A stretch of 64,000 nt of DNA, taken from Alphaproteobacteria bacterium MarineAlpha11_Bin1 (lineage in GTDB: Bacteria; Pseudomonadota; Alphaproteobacteria; MPNO01; UBA830). The notes beneath the pieces are model-generated. The model did not search any database and was not told the origin of the DNA. It saw only the letters and a list, made by a program, of their open reading frames with translations. A program made the position numbers and the translations under genes. Positions 1 to 10,679 of this stretch are shown here, piece after piece (within the stretch, counting starts at the first letter, position 1; each line of letters starts with the position of its first letter). The DNA lies in NCBI GenBank assembly GCA_002937455.1, contig PTJZ01000006.1:1-64000 (forward strand). Direction: 5' to 3'.

Positions 1-145
1 TGCGCCTCGAACTATGCCCGAAGATGTACCTGATCGATGGCAGAATGATTTCGACGCGCTTACAGCCGCAGGTGGGCAATTGCTAAGTAATTTGCTCGGC
101 ACTGATCCAATGACGCTAGAAAGTCTGGCTGAAAATGCAGCCTAA
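1..145 (+). CDS. 3' end of an unidentified gene upstream of mobA
   Basis: An open frame enters from the left edge (first full codon at base 2) and ends with TAA at 143-145, leaving 47 C-terminal residues. The tail is acidic and ends LAENAA. It overlaps the start of mobA by 11 bases, so the two are probably cotranscribed and translationally coupled. This suggests a molybdoenzyme or cofactor gene, but the fragment is too short to recognise a family and no function is assigned. Confidence 0.6.
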   Translation, partial: APRTMPEDVPDRWQNDFDALTAAGGQLLSNLLGTDPMTLESLAENAA

Positions 146-776
146 AGACGATATCTGCGGGGTAATACTTGCTGGTGGAAAATCAAGACGTATGGGTGGC
201 GGCGAAAAGTGCCTGATGAAGTTAGCGGGACACACATTGCTACAGCATGTGATCGAGATCGCGCGTCATCAGGTCGGGCCAATGGTTCTTAATACCAACA
301 GCAATCCAGCACTCTTTATTGACCGAGAACTACCTATAGCCAAGGATGTGATCCCTGGATACGCTGGCCCGTTGGCTGGGTTGCTTACCGGTCTAGAGTG
401 GGCAGAAAAGTCTGCTCCGGAATGCGCATGGGTCGCCAGCTTTGCCTGCGACGCTCCGTTTATACCGGATGATTTGGTGGCACGATTACTAAATGAAGTT
501 GGGGTTCGGGGTGCTGATATGGCATGCGCGTCATCGGACGGTAGACATCATCCCGTCTTCGCATTATGGCCCGTACGCCTTGCGACAGAGCTTCGCTTCG
601 CGGTGGAAGAGGAAGGGCTTCGCAAAGTTGATGATTGGACAATCAGATACAAGCAGGCGCGGGTCGAATTTGCCGCTGAGCCAGAAGACCCATTTTTTAA
701 TATCAACCGGCCCAGCGACCTGCTGGCGGCAGAAGCCCTGATGGTGCGCCGTTCTGGGAGGAGAACATTGACATGA
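135..776 (+). CDS. mobA: Molybdenum cofactor guanylyltransferase MobA
   Basis: Transfers GMP from GTP to molybdopterin to give the guanine dinucleotide form of the cofactor used by DMSO-reductase-family enzymes; cytoplasmic. The 213-residue length fits the family. The nucleotide-binding signature LAGGKSRRMG is at residues 12-21, GPLAGL at 78-83, and the metal-binding Asp lies in CDAPF (105-109). The ATG at 135 lies inside the end of the upstream gene, and the stop overlaps the next start (ATGA), giving a tight three-gene operon with a ModE-type regulator. The MobA call rather than a cytidylyltransferase (MocA) rests on overall resemblance. Confidence 0.9.
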   Translation: MQPKDDICGVILAGGKSRRMGGGEKCLMKLAGHTLLQHVIEIARHQVGPMVLNTNSNPALFIDRELPIAKDVIPGYAGPLAGLLTGLEWAEKSAPECAWVASFACDAPFIPDDLVARLLNEVGVRGADMACASSDGRHHPVFALWPVRLATELRFAVEEEGLRKVDDWTIRYKQARVEFAAEPEDPFFNINRPSDLLAAEALMVRRSGRRTLT

Positions 777-1144
777 GACCGCAAATTCCCTCCCCACACG
801 TTCGAGTCCTGCTTGGAAAAACTACTACTATTGGTCCAGGCAAGGCTGAATTGCTGCAGTTGATAGAGGAGACCGGCTCGATCTCTGCGGCTGCGCGTAA
901 AATGAGTATGTCCTACCGCCGCGCGTGGACGCTGGTTGAGACAATGAATGGTGCATTCCGCCAACCATTGGTCGAAACCGCAAGTGGCGGGCGCGGCGGC
1001 GGTGGTGCGCGTGTGACGGATTATGGTCACGAGGCACTCAGACTATATCGTTTGATGGAGAAGCAGGCTTTGAGTAGCGTCAGAACGGAAATGGAAGCCT
1101 TTTCTGAACTCCTTAACCCCGACCATTTAGATGTGAAAAGCTAA
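773..1144 (+). CDS. ModE-type winged-helix regulator lacking the molybdate-binding domain
   Basis: A 123-residue protein resembling the N-terminal DNA-binding domain of ModE. A LysR-like helix-turn-helix spans roughly residues 36-53 (SISAAARKMSMSYRRAW), followed by the glycine-rich wing at 72-85 (GGRGGGGARVTDYG) typical of ModE N-domains. Full-length ModE carries two C-terminal MOP domains that bind molybdate; here the protein ends right after the DNA-binding and dimerisation part. Such short forms are common in alphaproteobacteria. The start overlaps the mobA stop. A role in molybdenum-responsive control is inferred from context; how it would sense molybdate is not visible. Confidence 0.85.
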   Translation: MRPQIPSPHVRVLLGKTTTIGPGKAELLQLIEETGSISAAARKMSMSYRRAWTLVETMNGAFRQPLVETASGGRGGGGARVTDYGHEALRLYRLMEKQALSSVRTEMEAFSELLNPDHLDVKS

Positions 1145-1338
1145 GGGTTAATGTCCTAGTCCTAGGTTCTAAGAATTTAGGCTGGGAAATTCCGTAAAAT
1201 GCCCAAATTATAACCCTCTATGGCCTTTTAACATGCATGATTTTGCTAAATGGAAACCTCTGAAGAGAACCATTTTTATTTTCCACAGGAAGAGGGCCAG
1301 TGGACAGCCCGCTGAAGGTTAAAGCAGTCAACTATGTA

Positions 1339-2250
1339 TCAATATAGCTGCCCACCAATAATGCCAGTAAGCAATGCCCATCCGAATAGACGATTTGATT
1401 TGAACTTAGATAAGCAATCTTTGGGTGTGTCTAGATCAACATCTAGGATCTGCCATAACAATTGTAGGGTCCCGAGGGTCAGTCCTATCCAGAAGATCAA
1501 ACCGAGTCCTACCAGATAGCCCGCTCCCCCAAAAAGCGTAGCGGCTATCAAATAGAAAGCTGTAAGCCATGGTTTTGATGCCAATAGTCCGAGCGCGCGC
1601 GCAGATGATTTTACGCCCACGATCATATCGTCCGGGCGATCCTGATGGGCGTAAATGGTATCGTATCCCAGAGTCCAGAATATGCCACCGAGGTATATAA
1701 TCACAGCCGGTAAGTGCATTTCCCCTATCACTGCAGCCCAAGCCAACAACGCTCCCCAGTTGAAGGCAAGACCGAGGACTACTTGTGGCCAGAACGTAAA
1801 TCTCTTTGCCAATGGATAAATAACTAGAAGCGAGAGAGATGCGATGCCTATCCAGATCGCGAGGGAATTAAATGAAAAAAGAATTACGGCGCTAATCGTC
1901 AGTTGGACAAATAACCAGATTAAGGCGCATCTTAACGTAATTTCGCCGGCCGGCAGCGGACGGTCGCGGGTACGCGAGACCTGGGCATCTATGTGACGGT
2001 CGAGAATATCATTCCAAGTGCAACCAGCGCCTCTCATCAGTAATGCGCCAAATCCGAAAAGGGTATACAGATACCAGTGGGATGGTTCTATCGACGCCAT
2101 CGCAATTGACCACCAGCACGGGAATAGCAGAAGCCACGTACCGATCGGCCGGTCAAACCTCGAAAGTCTGATAAACGGTCGGCTGCATCGTGGCATCAAA
2201 CTGTCGACCCAGCCGCCGCGGGGAATGTCACTCGGAGAGGGCATAGTCAT
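1339..2250 (-). CDS. ubiA: 4-hydroxybenzoate polyprenyltransferase UbiA
   Basis: Integral membrane prenyltransferase that attaches the polyprenyl tail to 4-hydroxybenzoate in ubiquinone synthesis. The first Asp-rich motif NDILDRHID lies at about residues 80-88, followed by the conserved RTRDRPLPAG. The second motif YDTIYAHQDRPDD lies near the middle, and the rest is hydrophobic segments. An open frame reaches back to 2301, but the ATG at 2250 (or 2244) suits the family N-terminus better. The gene is transcribed away from rsmE; this ubiA-rsmE-glutamate-cysteine ligase neighbourhood recurs in alphaproteobacteria. Confidence 0.93.
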   Translation of the reverse strand: MTMPSPSDIPRGGWVDSLMPRCSRPFIRLSRFDRPIGTWLLLFPCWWSIAMASIEPSHWYLYTLFGFGALLMRGAGCTWNDILDRHIDAQVSRTRDRPLPAGEITLRCALIWLFVQLTISAVILFSFNSLAIWIGIASLSLLVIYPLAKRFTFWPQVVLGLAFNWGALLAWAAVIGEMHLPAVIIYLGGIFWTLGYDTIYAHQDRPDDMIVGVKSSARALGLLASKPWLTAFYLIAATLFGGAGYLVGLGLIFWIGLTLGTLQLLWQILDVDLDTPKDCLSKFKSNRLFGWALLTGIIGGQLY

Positions 2251-2361
2251 CGAAGAACAATATAACACAAGTGTTGTTAACTGAATCACCACATCCGGCA
2301 ATCTCAGCTTTTTCTATGTGAAAGCTGTGCCCGGATTCGTTATTTCTGTGCCAATATCTCA

Positions 2362-3132
2362 ATGATGGAAGAAAAAAAATATCCGGCAAATACAGATGAT
2401 CGGACTCGTGTACGCCTTTTTGTGGAATACGACCTGAGAGTCAATCATGCAGTTCCGACAACGCCGGAGCAGCATCACTACTTGCAAAGGGTGATGCGCC
2501 GCAAGGACGGTGACATGGTTACCTTGTTCAATGGCCGTCATGGCGAATGGTTGGCGCAGCTCTCTTATGAAGGAAAATCGCGCAGCATGATGATCGCCGG
2601 CCAGCATCTAAGACCGCAGCGGATGCCACCAGATGTATGGCTATTGTTTGCGCCGGTAAAGTCGGCAGCGACCAATAACATCGCGCGTATGTCAACAGAG
2701 CTTGGCGTAGGGCGTATTTGTCCGGTACTTACAGAACGTTCCGAGGTCCGACGGGTAAACACAGCTCGGCTGCGGTGGTATGCGGTTGAGGCGTCGGAGC
2801 AGTCCACCCGTCTGAATGTACCCGTCGTAGATGAGCCGATATCGTTACCCAAATTGCTAGAACACTGGGACCCGGCAAGGCGAATTATTCTATGCGCTGA
2901 GGTCGGCGATGTATCCCCGGCACCAGAAACGCTGTCGAAAGTAGAACCCGGTGGAGCATGGGCTGTGATGACTGGGCCCGAGGGTGGGTTCAGCCAATCC
3001 GAGCTTGACGGACTTGCTAAACTGCCCTTTGTTACGCCAGTCCGTTTAGGAGCTCGTATTCTCCGTGCGGATACAGCGGCAGCAGCGGCGCTGGTATGCT
3101 GGCAAAACCATCTGGGCGATTGGTCCGATTAG
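2362..3132 (+). CDS. rsmE: 16S rRNA (uracil-1498-N3)-methyltransferase RsmE
   Basis: SPOUT-class SAM-dependent methyltransferase that modifies U1498 of 16S rRNA. The C-terminal trefoil-knot signatures are clear: GPEGGF at residues 205-210 and LGARILRADTAA at 229-240, with EASEQS at 143-148. The N-terminal PUA-like RNA-binding part includes HHYLQRVMRRKDGD (38-51). The 256-residue length is normal. Either of two adjacent ATGs (2362, 2365) could start it. It is divergent from ubiA, and glutamate-cysteine ligase follows on the same strand. Confidence 0.94.
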   Translation: MMEEKKYPANTDDRTRVRLFVEYDLRVNHAVPTTPEQHHYLQRVMRRKDGDMVTLFNGRHGEWLAQLSYEGKSRSMMIAGQHLRPQRMPPDVWLLFAPVKSAATNNIARMSTELGVGRICPVLTERSEVRRVNTARLRWYAVEASEQSTRLNVPVVDEPISLPKLLEHWDPARRIILCAEVGDVSPAPETLSKVEPGGAWAVMTGPEGGFSQSELDGLAKLPFVTPVRLGARILRADTAAAAALVCWQNHLGDWSD

Positions 3133-3225
3133 GACGTGGTCGAATGTGGCGACAGCCGATCTTTTTCGGGTTATGTCGAGAAGAAGGACTGTTAGGCCAA
3201 ATTAATAAGAGACGGACGAACGCTA

Positions 3226-4590
3226 ATGTCGACACCACTGGCAGGAATATCTGAACCGATTTTCGACTATCGGCAGTTGGTAGAACACCTTGAAGCGGGA
3301 AATAAGCCCCGCGAGAGTTGGAGGATCGGAACGGAGCACGAAAAATTCGTGTTCAAGCTCGATACGCTGGAACCAGTCCCCTATGAAGGTGACTGGGGTA
3401 TAAGAAAATTTCTTGAGGGTCTTATACAGTTTGGCTGGGAACCGATATTGGAGAACGGTAATCCCATCGCATTGACGATGAACAATTGTAATATCTCGCT
3501 CGAACCGGGAGGCCAACTAGAACTCTCTGGTGCCCCCCTCGAAGACATTCATCAAACCTGCGATGAGGTACACACTCATTTAGCCCAGGTTAAGAAGATC
3601 GCTGGCGAGCTGGGTGTCGGCATGTTAGGCGCAGGTTTTATTCCGAAGTGGAAACGCGAGGAAATCTCTTGGATGCCAAAGGGGCGTTATAAGATTATGC
3701 GTGAGTACATGCCCAAGAAGGGCAATCTGGGTCTAGACATGATGCTACGCTCATGCACGGTTCAAGTTAACCTAGACTTCGAATCTGAATCCGACATGGT
3801 TGAGAAATTTCGTTCTTCCCTGGCGCTTCAGCCTGTTGCAACGGCGCTATTTGCGAATTCTCCGTTCGTTGACGGAGCACCCAGTGGTTACCAATCATAT
3901 AGGAGTCACTTGTGGGAAGATACCGACCCAGATCGCTGTGGCATTCTGCCCTTTGTATTCGAGGAAGGTATGGGGTTTGAGCGCTATGTCGAATACGCGC
4001 TTGATGTCCCGATGTATTTCATTTTCCGCGACGGTAAATATATCGATGTGTCCGGGCAATCTTTTCGAGATTTTTTGGATGGAAAACTCCCAGGACGGCC
4101 GGGCGAAATGCCCACTTTAAACGACTGGTCTGATCACTTGACGACAATTTTCCCAGAAGTCCGGTTGAAAAGATTCCTTGAGATGCGGGGAGCAGATGGC
4201 GGCCCCTGGCGCAGGCTCTGTGCCCTACCGGCTATGTGGGTCGGGCTATTGTACGATGCGGACTGCCAGATGGCAGCCTGGGATCTAGTAAAAGACTGGA
4301 CGTTGGAAGAGCACAATTATCTCCGCGTCGAGGTGCCACGCCAAGGTTTGCGTACCGAGTTCCGAGGTGGCTCAGTGCAAGACGTTGCTCTGCAGGTACT
4401 CGATATTGCTGAGGCTGGATTGAAACGTCGGGGTGTTCTTGACCGGAGCGGTGAAGATGAGACCGGTTTTTTAGTAACTTTATGGGAAATCGCGAAACGT
4501 GGATATCCCGCCTCAGAAGAACTACTAAACCTATATGAGGCGCAGTGGCAGGAGAGTGTTGATCCAATCTATGCTGAATTTGCCTACTGA
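3226..4590 (+). CDS. gshA: Glutamate-cysteine ligase, plant/alphaproteobacterial type
   Basis: Catalyses ATP-dependent joining of glutamate and cysteine, the first step of glutathione synthesis. The 454-residue size and sequence match the GCS2-type ligase of alphaproteobacteria and plants rather than the enterobacterial GshA. Visible signatures include GTEHEKF at residues 35-41, a substrate-binding segment ending [11 protein letters not shown], and the [11 protein letters not shown] region in the middle. It lies about 90 bases downstream of rsmE on the same strand. No glutathione synthetase gene is in the window. Confidence 0.93.
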   Translation: MSTPLAGISEPIFDYRQLVEHLEAGNKPRESWRIGTEHEKFVFKLDTLEPVPYEGDWGIRKFLEGLIQFGWEPILENGNPIALTMNNCNISLEPGGQLELSGAPLEDIHQTCDEVHTHLAQVKKIAGELGVGMLGAGFIPKWKREEISWMPKGRYKIMREYMPKKGNLGLDMMLRSCTVQVNLDFESESDMVEKFRSSLALQPVATALFANSPFVDGAPSGYQSYRSHLWEDTDPDRCGILPFVFEEGMGFERYVEYALDVPMYFIFRDGKYIDVSGQSFRDFLDGKLPGRPGEMPTLNDWSDHLTTIFPEVRLKRFLEMRGADGGPWRRLCALPAMWVGLLYDADCQMAAWDLVKDWTLEEHNYLRVEVPRQGLRTEFRGGSVQDVALQVLDIAEAGLKRRGVLDRSGEDETGFLVTLWEIAKRGYPASEELLNLYEAQWQESVDPIYAEFAY

Positions 4591-4704
4591 GATGGCTGCA
4601 AACTGAAGAAAAAAGCCGCATCGCTCACGCAAGGTTATCAACTAAGCGCTATTCTCCACGCGAGATTAAACACGTTTTAGAACAATAGTCTGAAGGTGCC
4701 ACTT

Positions 4705-6138
4705 CTAAGTGGCAGTGCCTCCAATGGTCAAATTTTCCACCATTAGGGTTGGTTGACCAACACCAACCGGAACGCCTTGACCATCCTTGCCGCAGGTGCC
4801 GACACCAGGATCCAGTTGCATGTCGTTCCCAATCATCTTAACGCGGGTTAACACATCGGGTCCGTTTCCTATGATAGTTGCACCCTTGACCGCTGTGCCG
4901 ACTTTGCCATCTTCTATCAGATAGGCTTCCGAGGCGGAGAAAACGAATTTACCTGAAGTTATATCAACCTGCCCACCGCCGAAGTTGACGGCGTAAAGGC
5001 CCTTTTTGACCGACTTGAGGATTTCCTCAGGATCAAAATTACCAGAGTGCATGTAAGTGTTCGTCATTCGGGGCATTGGACAATGAGCAAAACTTTCACG
5101 GCGCCCATTACCGGTGGGAGAGACGCCCATCAGTCGTGCGTTAAGACGGTCTTGCATGTAACCTGTGAGGATGCCGTTCTCGATCAGAACAGTGCTCGTC
5201 GTCGGTGTACCTTCGTCGTCTATGGAGATAGATCCACGTCGCTCAGCGATCGTCCCGTCATCTACCACGGTGACTCCTGACGAGGCTACCCGTTCACCCA
5301 TTAGACCGGCAAAAGCACTTGTTCCCTTGCGGTTGAAGTCCCCTTCGAGACCGTGACCGATCGCTTCGTGAAGCAAAATACCGGGCCAACCAGGCCCGAG
5401 GACAACGTCCATTTCGCCGGCCGGCGCAGGTACCGAATTAAGGTTTGCCTGTGCTTGGCGGAAAGCTTCATCAATGTTGGCTTTCCAGGCGTCTTCCGAG
5501 ATGAAGGCTGTATAGCCTGTACGTCCGCCGGTTCCGTATGACCCCGCTTCCATACGATCGTTCTGGGTGCATACTACTGAGACGTTAACCCGGACTAAGG
5601 GCCTGATATCTCCGCGGCTTTCTCCATCGGGGCGGATGATCTCAACGGCTTGCCATTCCCCCGAAATCGATGCGGAGAATTGGGTCACACTGTCGTCGAG
5701 GGACCGCGCATAGTCGTTCATGTCTTCCAATAGTTTGACCTTCTCGGAGAAATCGGTCTCGCCGAGCGGATTGGTATCCATATATAGTTTTGTATTGGTC
5801 GCTTGTGGTGAGACGTCAGCGGTTCCGGTGTGTCCGGACCGGACGGCTCGAACTGTGTTACCCGCGCGCGTGACTGCAGCTTCCGAGAGCTCCGACGCAT
5901 GAGCATAGCCAGTCGTTTCCCCCGACACACCGCGCAGACCGAAGCCTTGGGTGGTATCGAATGACGCGCTTTTCAGCCTGCCGTCATCGAAAGATAGGCT
6001 CTCAGATTGAGAATATTCCAAATAGAGTTCACCGTCATCGGTTCCATCCAACGAGTGTGATACGACAGATTCGATTCGATTTCTGTCCATCTCGGTACGT
6101 TCGAAAAAAAGTTCGTTGGTGGTATTAATTTCGCTCAT
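4705..6138 (-). CDS. tldD: Metalloprotease TldD
   Basis: Zinc metallopeptidase subunit that normally works with TldE/PmbA to trim unfolded peptides and some modified peptides. The zinc motif HEAIGH is at residues 257-262 followed by GLEGD, as in TldD, which is the catalytic partner. The C-terminal part has the conserved GTCGKDGQGVPVGVG segment. The 477-residue length is normal. No pmbA/tldE is in the window. The gene is divergent from the cytochrome oxidase operon. A short inverted repeat (4698-4713) spans the stop codon but has no T-tract. Confidence 0.95.
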   Translation of the reverse strand: MSEINTTNELFFERTEMDRNRIESVVSHSLDGTDDGELYLEYSQSESLSFDDGRLKSASFDTTQGFGLRGVSGETTGYAHASELSEAAVTRAGNTVRAVRSGHTGTADVSPQATNTKLYMDTNPLGETDFSEKVKLLEDMNDYARSLDDSVTQFSASISGEWQAVEIIRPDGESRGDIRPLVRVNVSVVCTQNDRMEAGSYGTGGRTGYTAFISEDAWKANIDEAFRQAQANLNSVPAPAGEMDVVLGPGWPGILLHEAIGHGLEGDFNRKGTSAFAGLMGERVASSGVTVVDDGTIAERRGSISIDDEGTPTTSTVLIENGILTGYMQDRLNARLMGVSPTGNGRRESFAHCPMPRMTNTYMHSGNFDPEEILKSVKKGLYAVNFGGGQVDITSGKFVFSASEAYLIEDGKVGTAVKGATIIGNGPDVLTRVKMIGNDMQLDPGVGTCGKDGQGVPVGVGQPTLMVENLTIGGTAT

Positions 6139-6517
6139 AGCTGTCTTTCACCCAAATGTTGCCCTCTAATATGAGATGTTCGGCGCGTGTCGTCACCTTT
6201 TTCCTGAAGTTTTTGTACAAACACAGAAAACTGGCGAAAATATGCGACATTAGGTCGCGAACATTAATGGCTTCAAATGAAGGAGGCCTTAAAGCCCAAG
6301 AATATGGCCAAATTGCGCCAGTTATCACCTTACGCTGCATGAATTTCTTTGACTACGACAATGAGTGCGGCTTGTTAAGCGCGACTGCTATAGGGTAGTT
6401 TTCCTGCGTTGTGAGGTTTATTTTTAGATATAATGACTTAGCAACGCGCTTGCAGATTTGGCAGGTACCTAGAAACTTCTTCAAGTAGCCCGACCTCACC
6501 AGAACGGACCTCAGACA
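6139..6517. other. Intergenic region between tldD and the cytochrome oxidase operon
   Basis: This 379-base divergent region should hold promoters for both tldD and the oxidase operon. The only clear element is a perfect TATAAT at 6429-6434. An open frame of 80 codons at 6156-6398 has no ribosome site or recognisable product and is not called. Confidence 0.5.
6429..6434 (+). promoter_or_regulatory. Candidate -10 element for the cytochrome oxidase operon
   Basis: TATAAT, a perfect match to the sigma-70 -10 consensus, lies 83 bases before the ctaC start. No convincing -35 box is seen at 16-18 bases upstream (TTGTGA at 6409 is too close), so an activator or a different sigma factor may be used. 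Confidence 0.35.
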
Positions 6518-7357
6518 ATGCCCATTGCAGTAAGATCTCTCGGTTTCCTTGCGATGCTCGGAACGTTCTTCATTCCCGGGCTCGCGTCGGCTGCCCAACC
6601 GCAACCTTGGCAAATGGATTTTCAGGAACCGGCAACCCCCTTGATGGAGCAAATCGTCGGCTTTCACGATATTCTGTTGATTGTAATCACTCTTATCTCT
6701 TTGTTTGTGTTAGCTCTGCTTGCGTACGTGGCATTCAAGTTCAACGAAAAGTCAAATCCTAAACCAAGCCGGACCACCCACAACACCACGATTGAGGTCT
6801 TGTGGACGGTCATTCCGGTATTGATTCTCGTAGTGATAGCAGTGCCGTCTTTTAAGCTACTCTATAAAGCGGACGTAATTCCAAAGGTTGACATGACGAT
6901 CAAGGCAACCGGACATCAGTGGTATTGGAATTACGAATATGTTGACCACGGCAAGTTTTCATTTGATGCCAATATGGTCGCTGAAGAGGACCTTAAGGAG
7001 GGCCAACCAAGATTGCTTGAGACGGATAACCGGGTGGTTGTGCCGGTTAATTCGGTCATCCGATTACAGGTAACTGCAGCGGATGTGCTCCATTCCTGGA
7101 CTATTCCTGCGTTTGGTCAGAAAATCGACGCAGTGCCGGGTCGGCTGAATGAAATCTGGTTTGGGCCGATTAAAAATGAGGGCGTTTATTATGGCCAGTG
7201 TTCCGAATTGTGCGGCATAAGGCATAGTTTTATGCCAATCGCGGTTGAGGTGGTGTCGAAAAAGGAATTTGCTATTTGGGTCGAGAGGGCAAAAAACGAA
7301 TTTGCCTCGGACGATGCCAAGCCACAGCGCAAGTTTGCTAAGAACGAGATGAAATAA
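6518..7357 (+). CDS. ctaC: Cytochrome c oxidase subunit II
   Basis: CuA-bearing subunit of the aa3-type terminal oxidase that accepts electrons from cytochrome c. An N-terminal signal sequence (residues 1-26) is followed by two membrane helices (about 50-72 and 92-112) and a periplasmic cupredoxin domain. CuA ligands are all present: H192, C228, E230, C232, H236, M239 in LHSW and QCSELCGIRHSFM. The aromatic HQWYWNYEY patch for electron entry is at 133-141. It is the first gene of the oxidase operon, 18 bases before ctaD. Confidence 0.97.
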   Translation: MPIAVRSLGFLAMLGTFFIPGLASAAQPQPWQMDFQEPATPLMEQIVGFHDILLIVITLISLFVLALLAYVAFKFNEKSNPKPSRTTHNTTIEVLWTVIPVLILVVIAVPSFKLLYKADVIPKVDMTIKATGHQWYWNYEYVDHGKFSFDANMVAEEDLKEGQPRLLETDNRVVVPVNSVIRLQVTAADVLHSWTIPAFGQKIDAVPGRLNEIWFGPIKNEGVYYGQCSELCGIRHSFMPIAVEVVSKKEFAIWVERAKNEFASDDAKPQRKFAKNEMK

Positions 7358-8995
<1,638 letters not shown>

Positions 8996-9002
8996 GTTCG
9001 CC

Positions 9003-9932
9003 ATGATTGATCGGTCTCTTAACGCGCCCGGCGGCTCGGCCATAGTTCCATTGCCACAAGATACGGCAGTGTCGGACTTCATTGAACTTTTGAAACCGAG
9101 GGTGATGTCACTAGTGGTCTTTACCGGGTTCGCGGGGATTATGGTTGCCCCGGGAGAAATACACCCGGTGATCGCCGCAATAGCTGTTCTATGTATCGCG
9201 GTGGCTACAGGTGCATCTGGCGCAATCAATATGTGGTATGAGCAGGATCTAGATGCCCGGATGGAGCGGACAAAAAATCGCCCACTTCCCGCCGGCCGCA
9301 TGGAACCCGAGACAGCTCTTACGTTTGGCGTAGTGCTCGCTGGCGGTTCTGTAATAGTAATGGCGCTCGGGGTAAACTATGCAGCCGCAGCGGTACTAGC
9401 GTTGGCGATCGGCTTTTATGTTTTTATTTACACGATTTGGCTTAAACGCCGGACGCCGCAGAATATCGTTATCGGTGGAGCCGCTGGGGCGTTCCCGCCC
9501 ATGATTGGCTGGGCATCGGTGACTGGCGATATAAGTATCGGTGGTATAGCGTTGTTTGCACTTATTTTCATGTGGACGCCGCCACATTTTTGGGCGCTGG
9601 CGTTATACAAGTGCGAAGAATACGAAAAGGCCGGAGTTCCGATGCTCCCAGTAGTGTCCGGGATACTAGAAACTAAAAAGCAAATCTTACTTTATACCCT
9701 AATACTGCTCCCAGTATCGTTAATCCCTTCCTGTATCGGTATGGCTAGTGCCTACTGGGGTGGACTCGCCGCGGTAATGGGGATTTCGTTCGTCGCTCTG
9801 GCTATCAATGTCTGGTTTGATTCAACCTCCCGAGCGCCACGCCGGATGTTCCGCTTCTCACTCCTCTATTTATCGGTTCTTTTTGCCGCGCTGATAATCG
9901 ATAGCATTATATTTCAGGCGACTGCGGGCTGA
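9003..9932 (+). CDS. ctaB: Heme o synthase (protoheme IX farnesyltransferase)
   Basis: Membrane UbiA-superfamily enzyme that farnesylates heme b to heme o, the precursor of heme a for the oxidase. The Asp-rich motif NMWYEQDLDARMERTKNRP starts at residue 76. A longer frame reaches back into ctaD (8820), but the ATG at 9003, just past the ctaD stop, gives a normal 309-residue protein starting MIDRSLNAPGG. The stop overlaps the ATG of the next small gene (TGATG), indicating translational coupling. Confidence 0.95.
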   Translation: MIDRSLNAPGGSAIVPLPQDTAVSDFIELLKPRVMSLVVFTGFAGIMVAPGEIHPVIAAIAVLCIAVATGASGAINMWYEQDLDARMERTKNRPLPAGRMEPETALTFGVVLAGGSVIVMALGVNYAAAAVLALAIGFYVFIYTIWLKRRTPQNIVIGGAAGAFPPMIGWASVTGDISIGGIALFALIFMWTPPHFWALALYKCEEYEKAGVPMLPVVSGILETKKQILLYTLILLPVSLIPSCIGMASAYWGGLAAVMGISFVALAINVWFDSTSRAPRRMFRFSLLYLSVLFAALIIDSIIFQATAG

Positions 9933-10072
9933 TGGTAATGACTAAGCAGGCCTCTGAGATGCACAAGAAACGCCGCGGACGAAATATCGCGCTCGCCTTA
10001 GTTATTTTTGCTCTGGTTGGACTTTTTTATGTGATGTCGATCGTCCGAATGTCGAGCGGGGGTGCTAGCTAA
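9932..10072 (+). CDS. Small CoxF-like membrane protein of the oxidase operon
   Basis: A 46-residue frame starting at ATG 9932 (overlapping the ctaB stop) and ending TAA at 10070-10072, one base before ctaG. It has a basic N-terminal stretch (HKKRRGRN) and one hydrophobic helix (about residues 19-37, IALALVIFALVGLFYVMSI). Alphaproteobacterial oxidase operons commonly carry a tiny single-span protein (CoxF) between ctaB and ctaG; position, size and topology fit. The overlaps on both sides support real translation. The exact role in oxidase assembly is not known from sequence. Confidence 0.8.
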   Translation: MVMTKQASEMHKKRRGRNIALALVIFALVGLFYVMSIVRMSSGGAS

Positions 10073-10073
10073 G

Positions 10074-10661
10074 ATGAGACGCGATCTTGCTCGCCGTAAC
10101 CGACGTATCGCACTACTTTCTTTTTGTGGAGCAGCGGGAATGGTTGGTGCTTCGTATGCGGCGGTACCACTTTACGAAATATTTTGCCAGGTAACTGGAT
10201 ATGGCGGCACTACGCAGGTAGCGGAAGAAGCGCCCAACAGAGTCCTTAAGCGAAAGATGATCATTCGGTTTAATGCGGATATAGATAAGGATTTGCAATG
10301 GAAGTTTGCGGCTGCCCAGGACAAGATTGAAGTCCGTGTTGGTGAAAATGCGCTGGCGTTCTATAGAGCCCGCAATTTTTCTAGTCGCACTATCGTAGGG
10401 ACGGCGACTTTTAATGTTACCCCGCTAAAAGCCGGTCAGTATTTCAACAAGATCGAATGCTTTTGCTTTACGGAGCAGCGGCTAGAGGCCGGTAGCGAGG
10501 TTGATATGCCGGTTTCCTTCTTCGTGGACCCGGCAATTACAGAGGATCCCAACCTGAATGATGTAAAAGCAATCACACTTTCATACACTTTTTATGAGAC
10601 AAAAGCTGATCCGGACCGCACCGCGCGGTCGGAGGTCGCTTTCGAAAAAACCGAAGGTTAA
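10074..10661 (+). CDS. ctaG: Cytochrome c oxidase assembly protein CtaG/Cox11
   Basis: Copper chaperone that delivers CuB to subunit I. A basic N-terminus and one membrane helix (about residues 10-33) anchor a periplasmic domain. The copper-binding Cys pair is in ECFCFTEQ (C129, C131), with a third conserved Cys at 38 after the helix. ATG at 10074 is chosen over the GTG at 10062, which would overlap the small gene by 11 bases. 195 residues is normal for bacterial Cox11. It is followed 18 bases later by subunit III. Confidence 0.95.
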   Translation: MRRDLARRNRRIALLSFCGAAGMVGASYAAVPLYEIFCQVTGYGGTTQVAEEAPNRVLKRKMIIRFNADIDKDLQWKFAAAQDKIEVRVGENALAFYRARNFSSRTIVGTATFNVTPLKAGQYFNKIECFCFTEQRLEAGSEVDMPVSFFVDPAITEDPNLNDVKAITLSYTFYETKADPDRTARSEVAFEKTEG

Positions 10662-10679
10662 ACAACGGAGCGCTTAAAT

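Noticed and set aside
548..1030. 160-codon minus-strand frame over mobA and the ModE-like gene
   Set aside because: It is antisense to two genes with clear family motifs and has no recognisable product.
4698..4713. Inverted repeat at the tldD stop as a terminator
   Set aside because: The stem is short with a tiny loop and no T-tract on either strand.
6156..6398. 80-codon frame between tldD and ctaC
   Set aside because: No ribosome site and no family resemblance; lies in a divergent promoter region.
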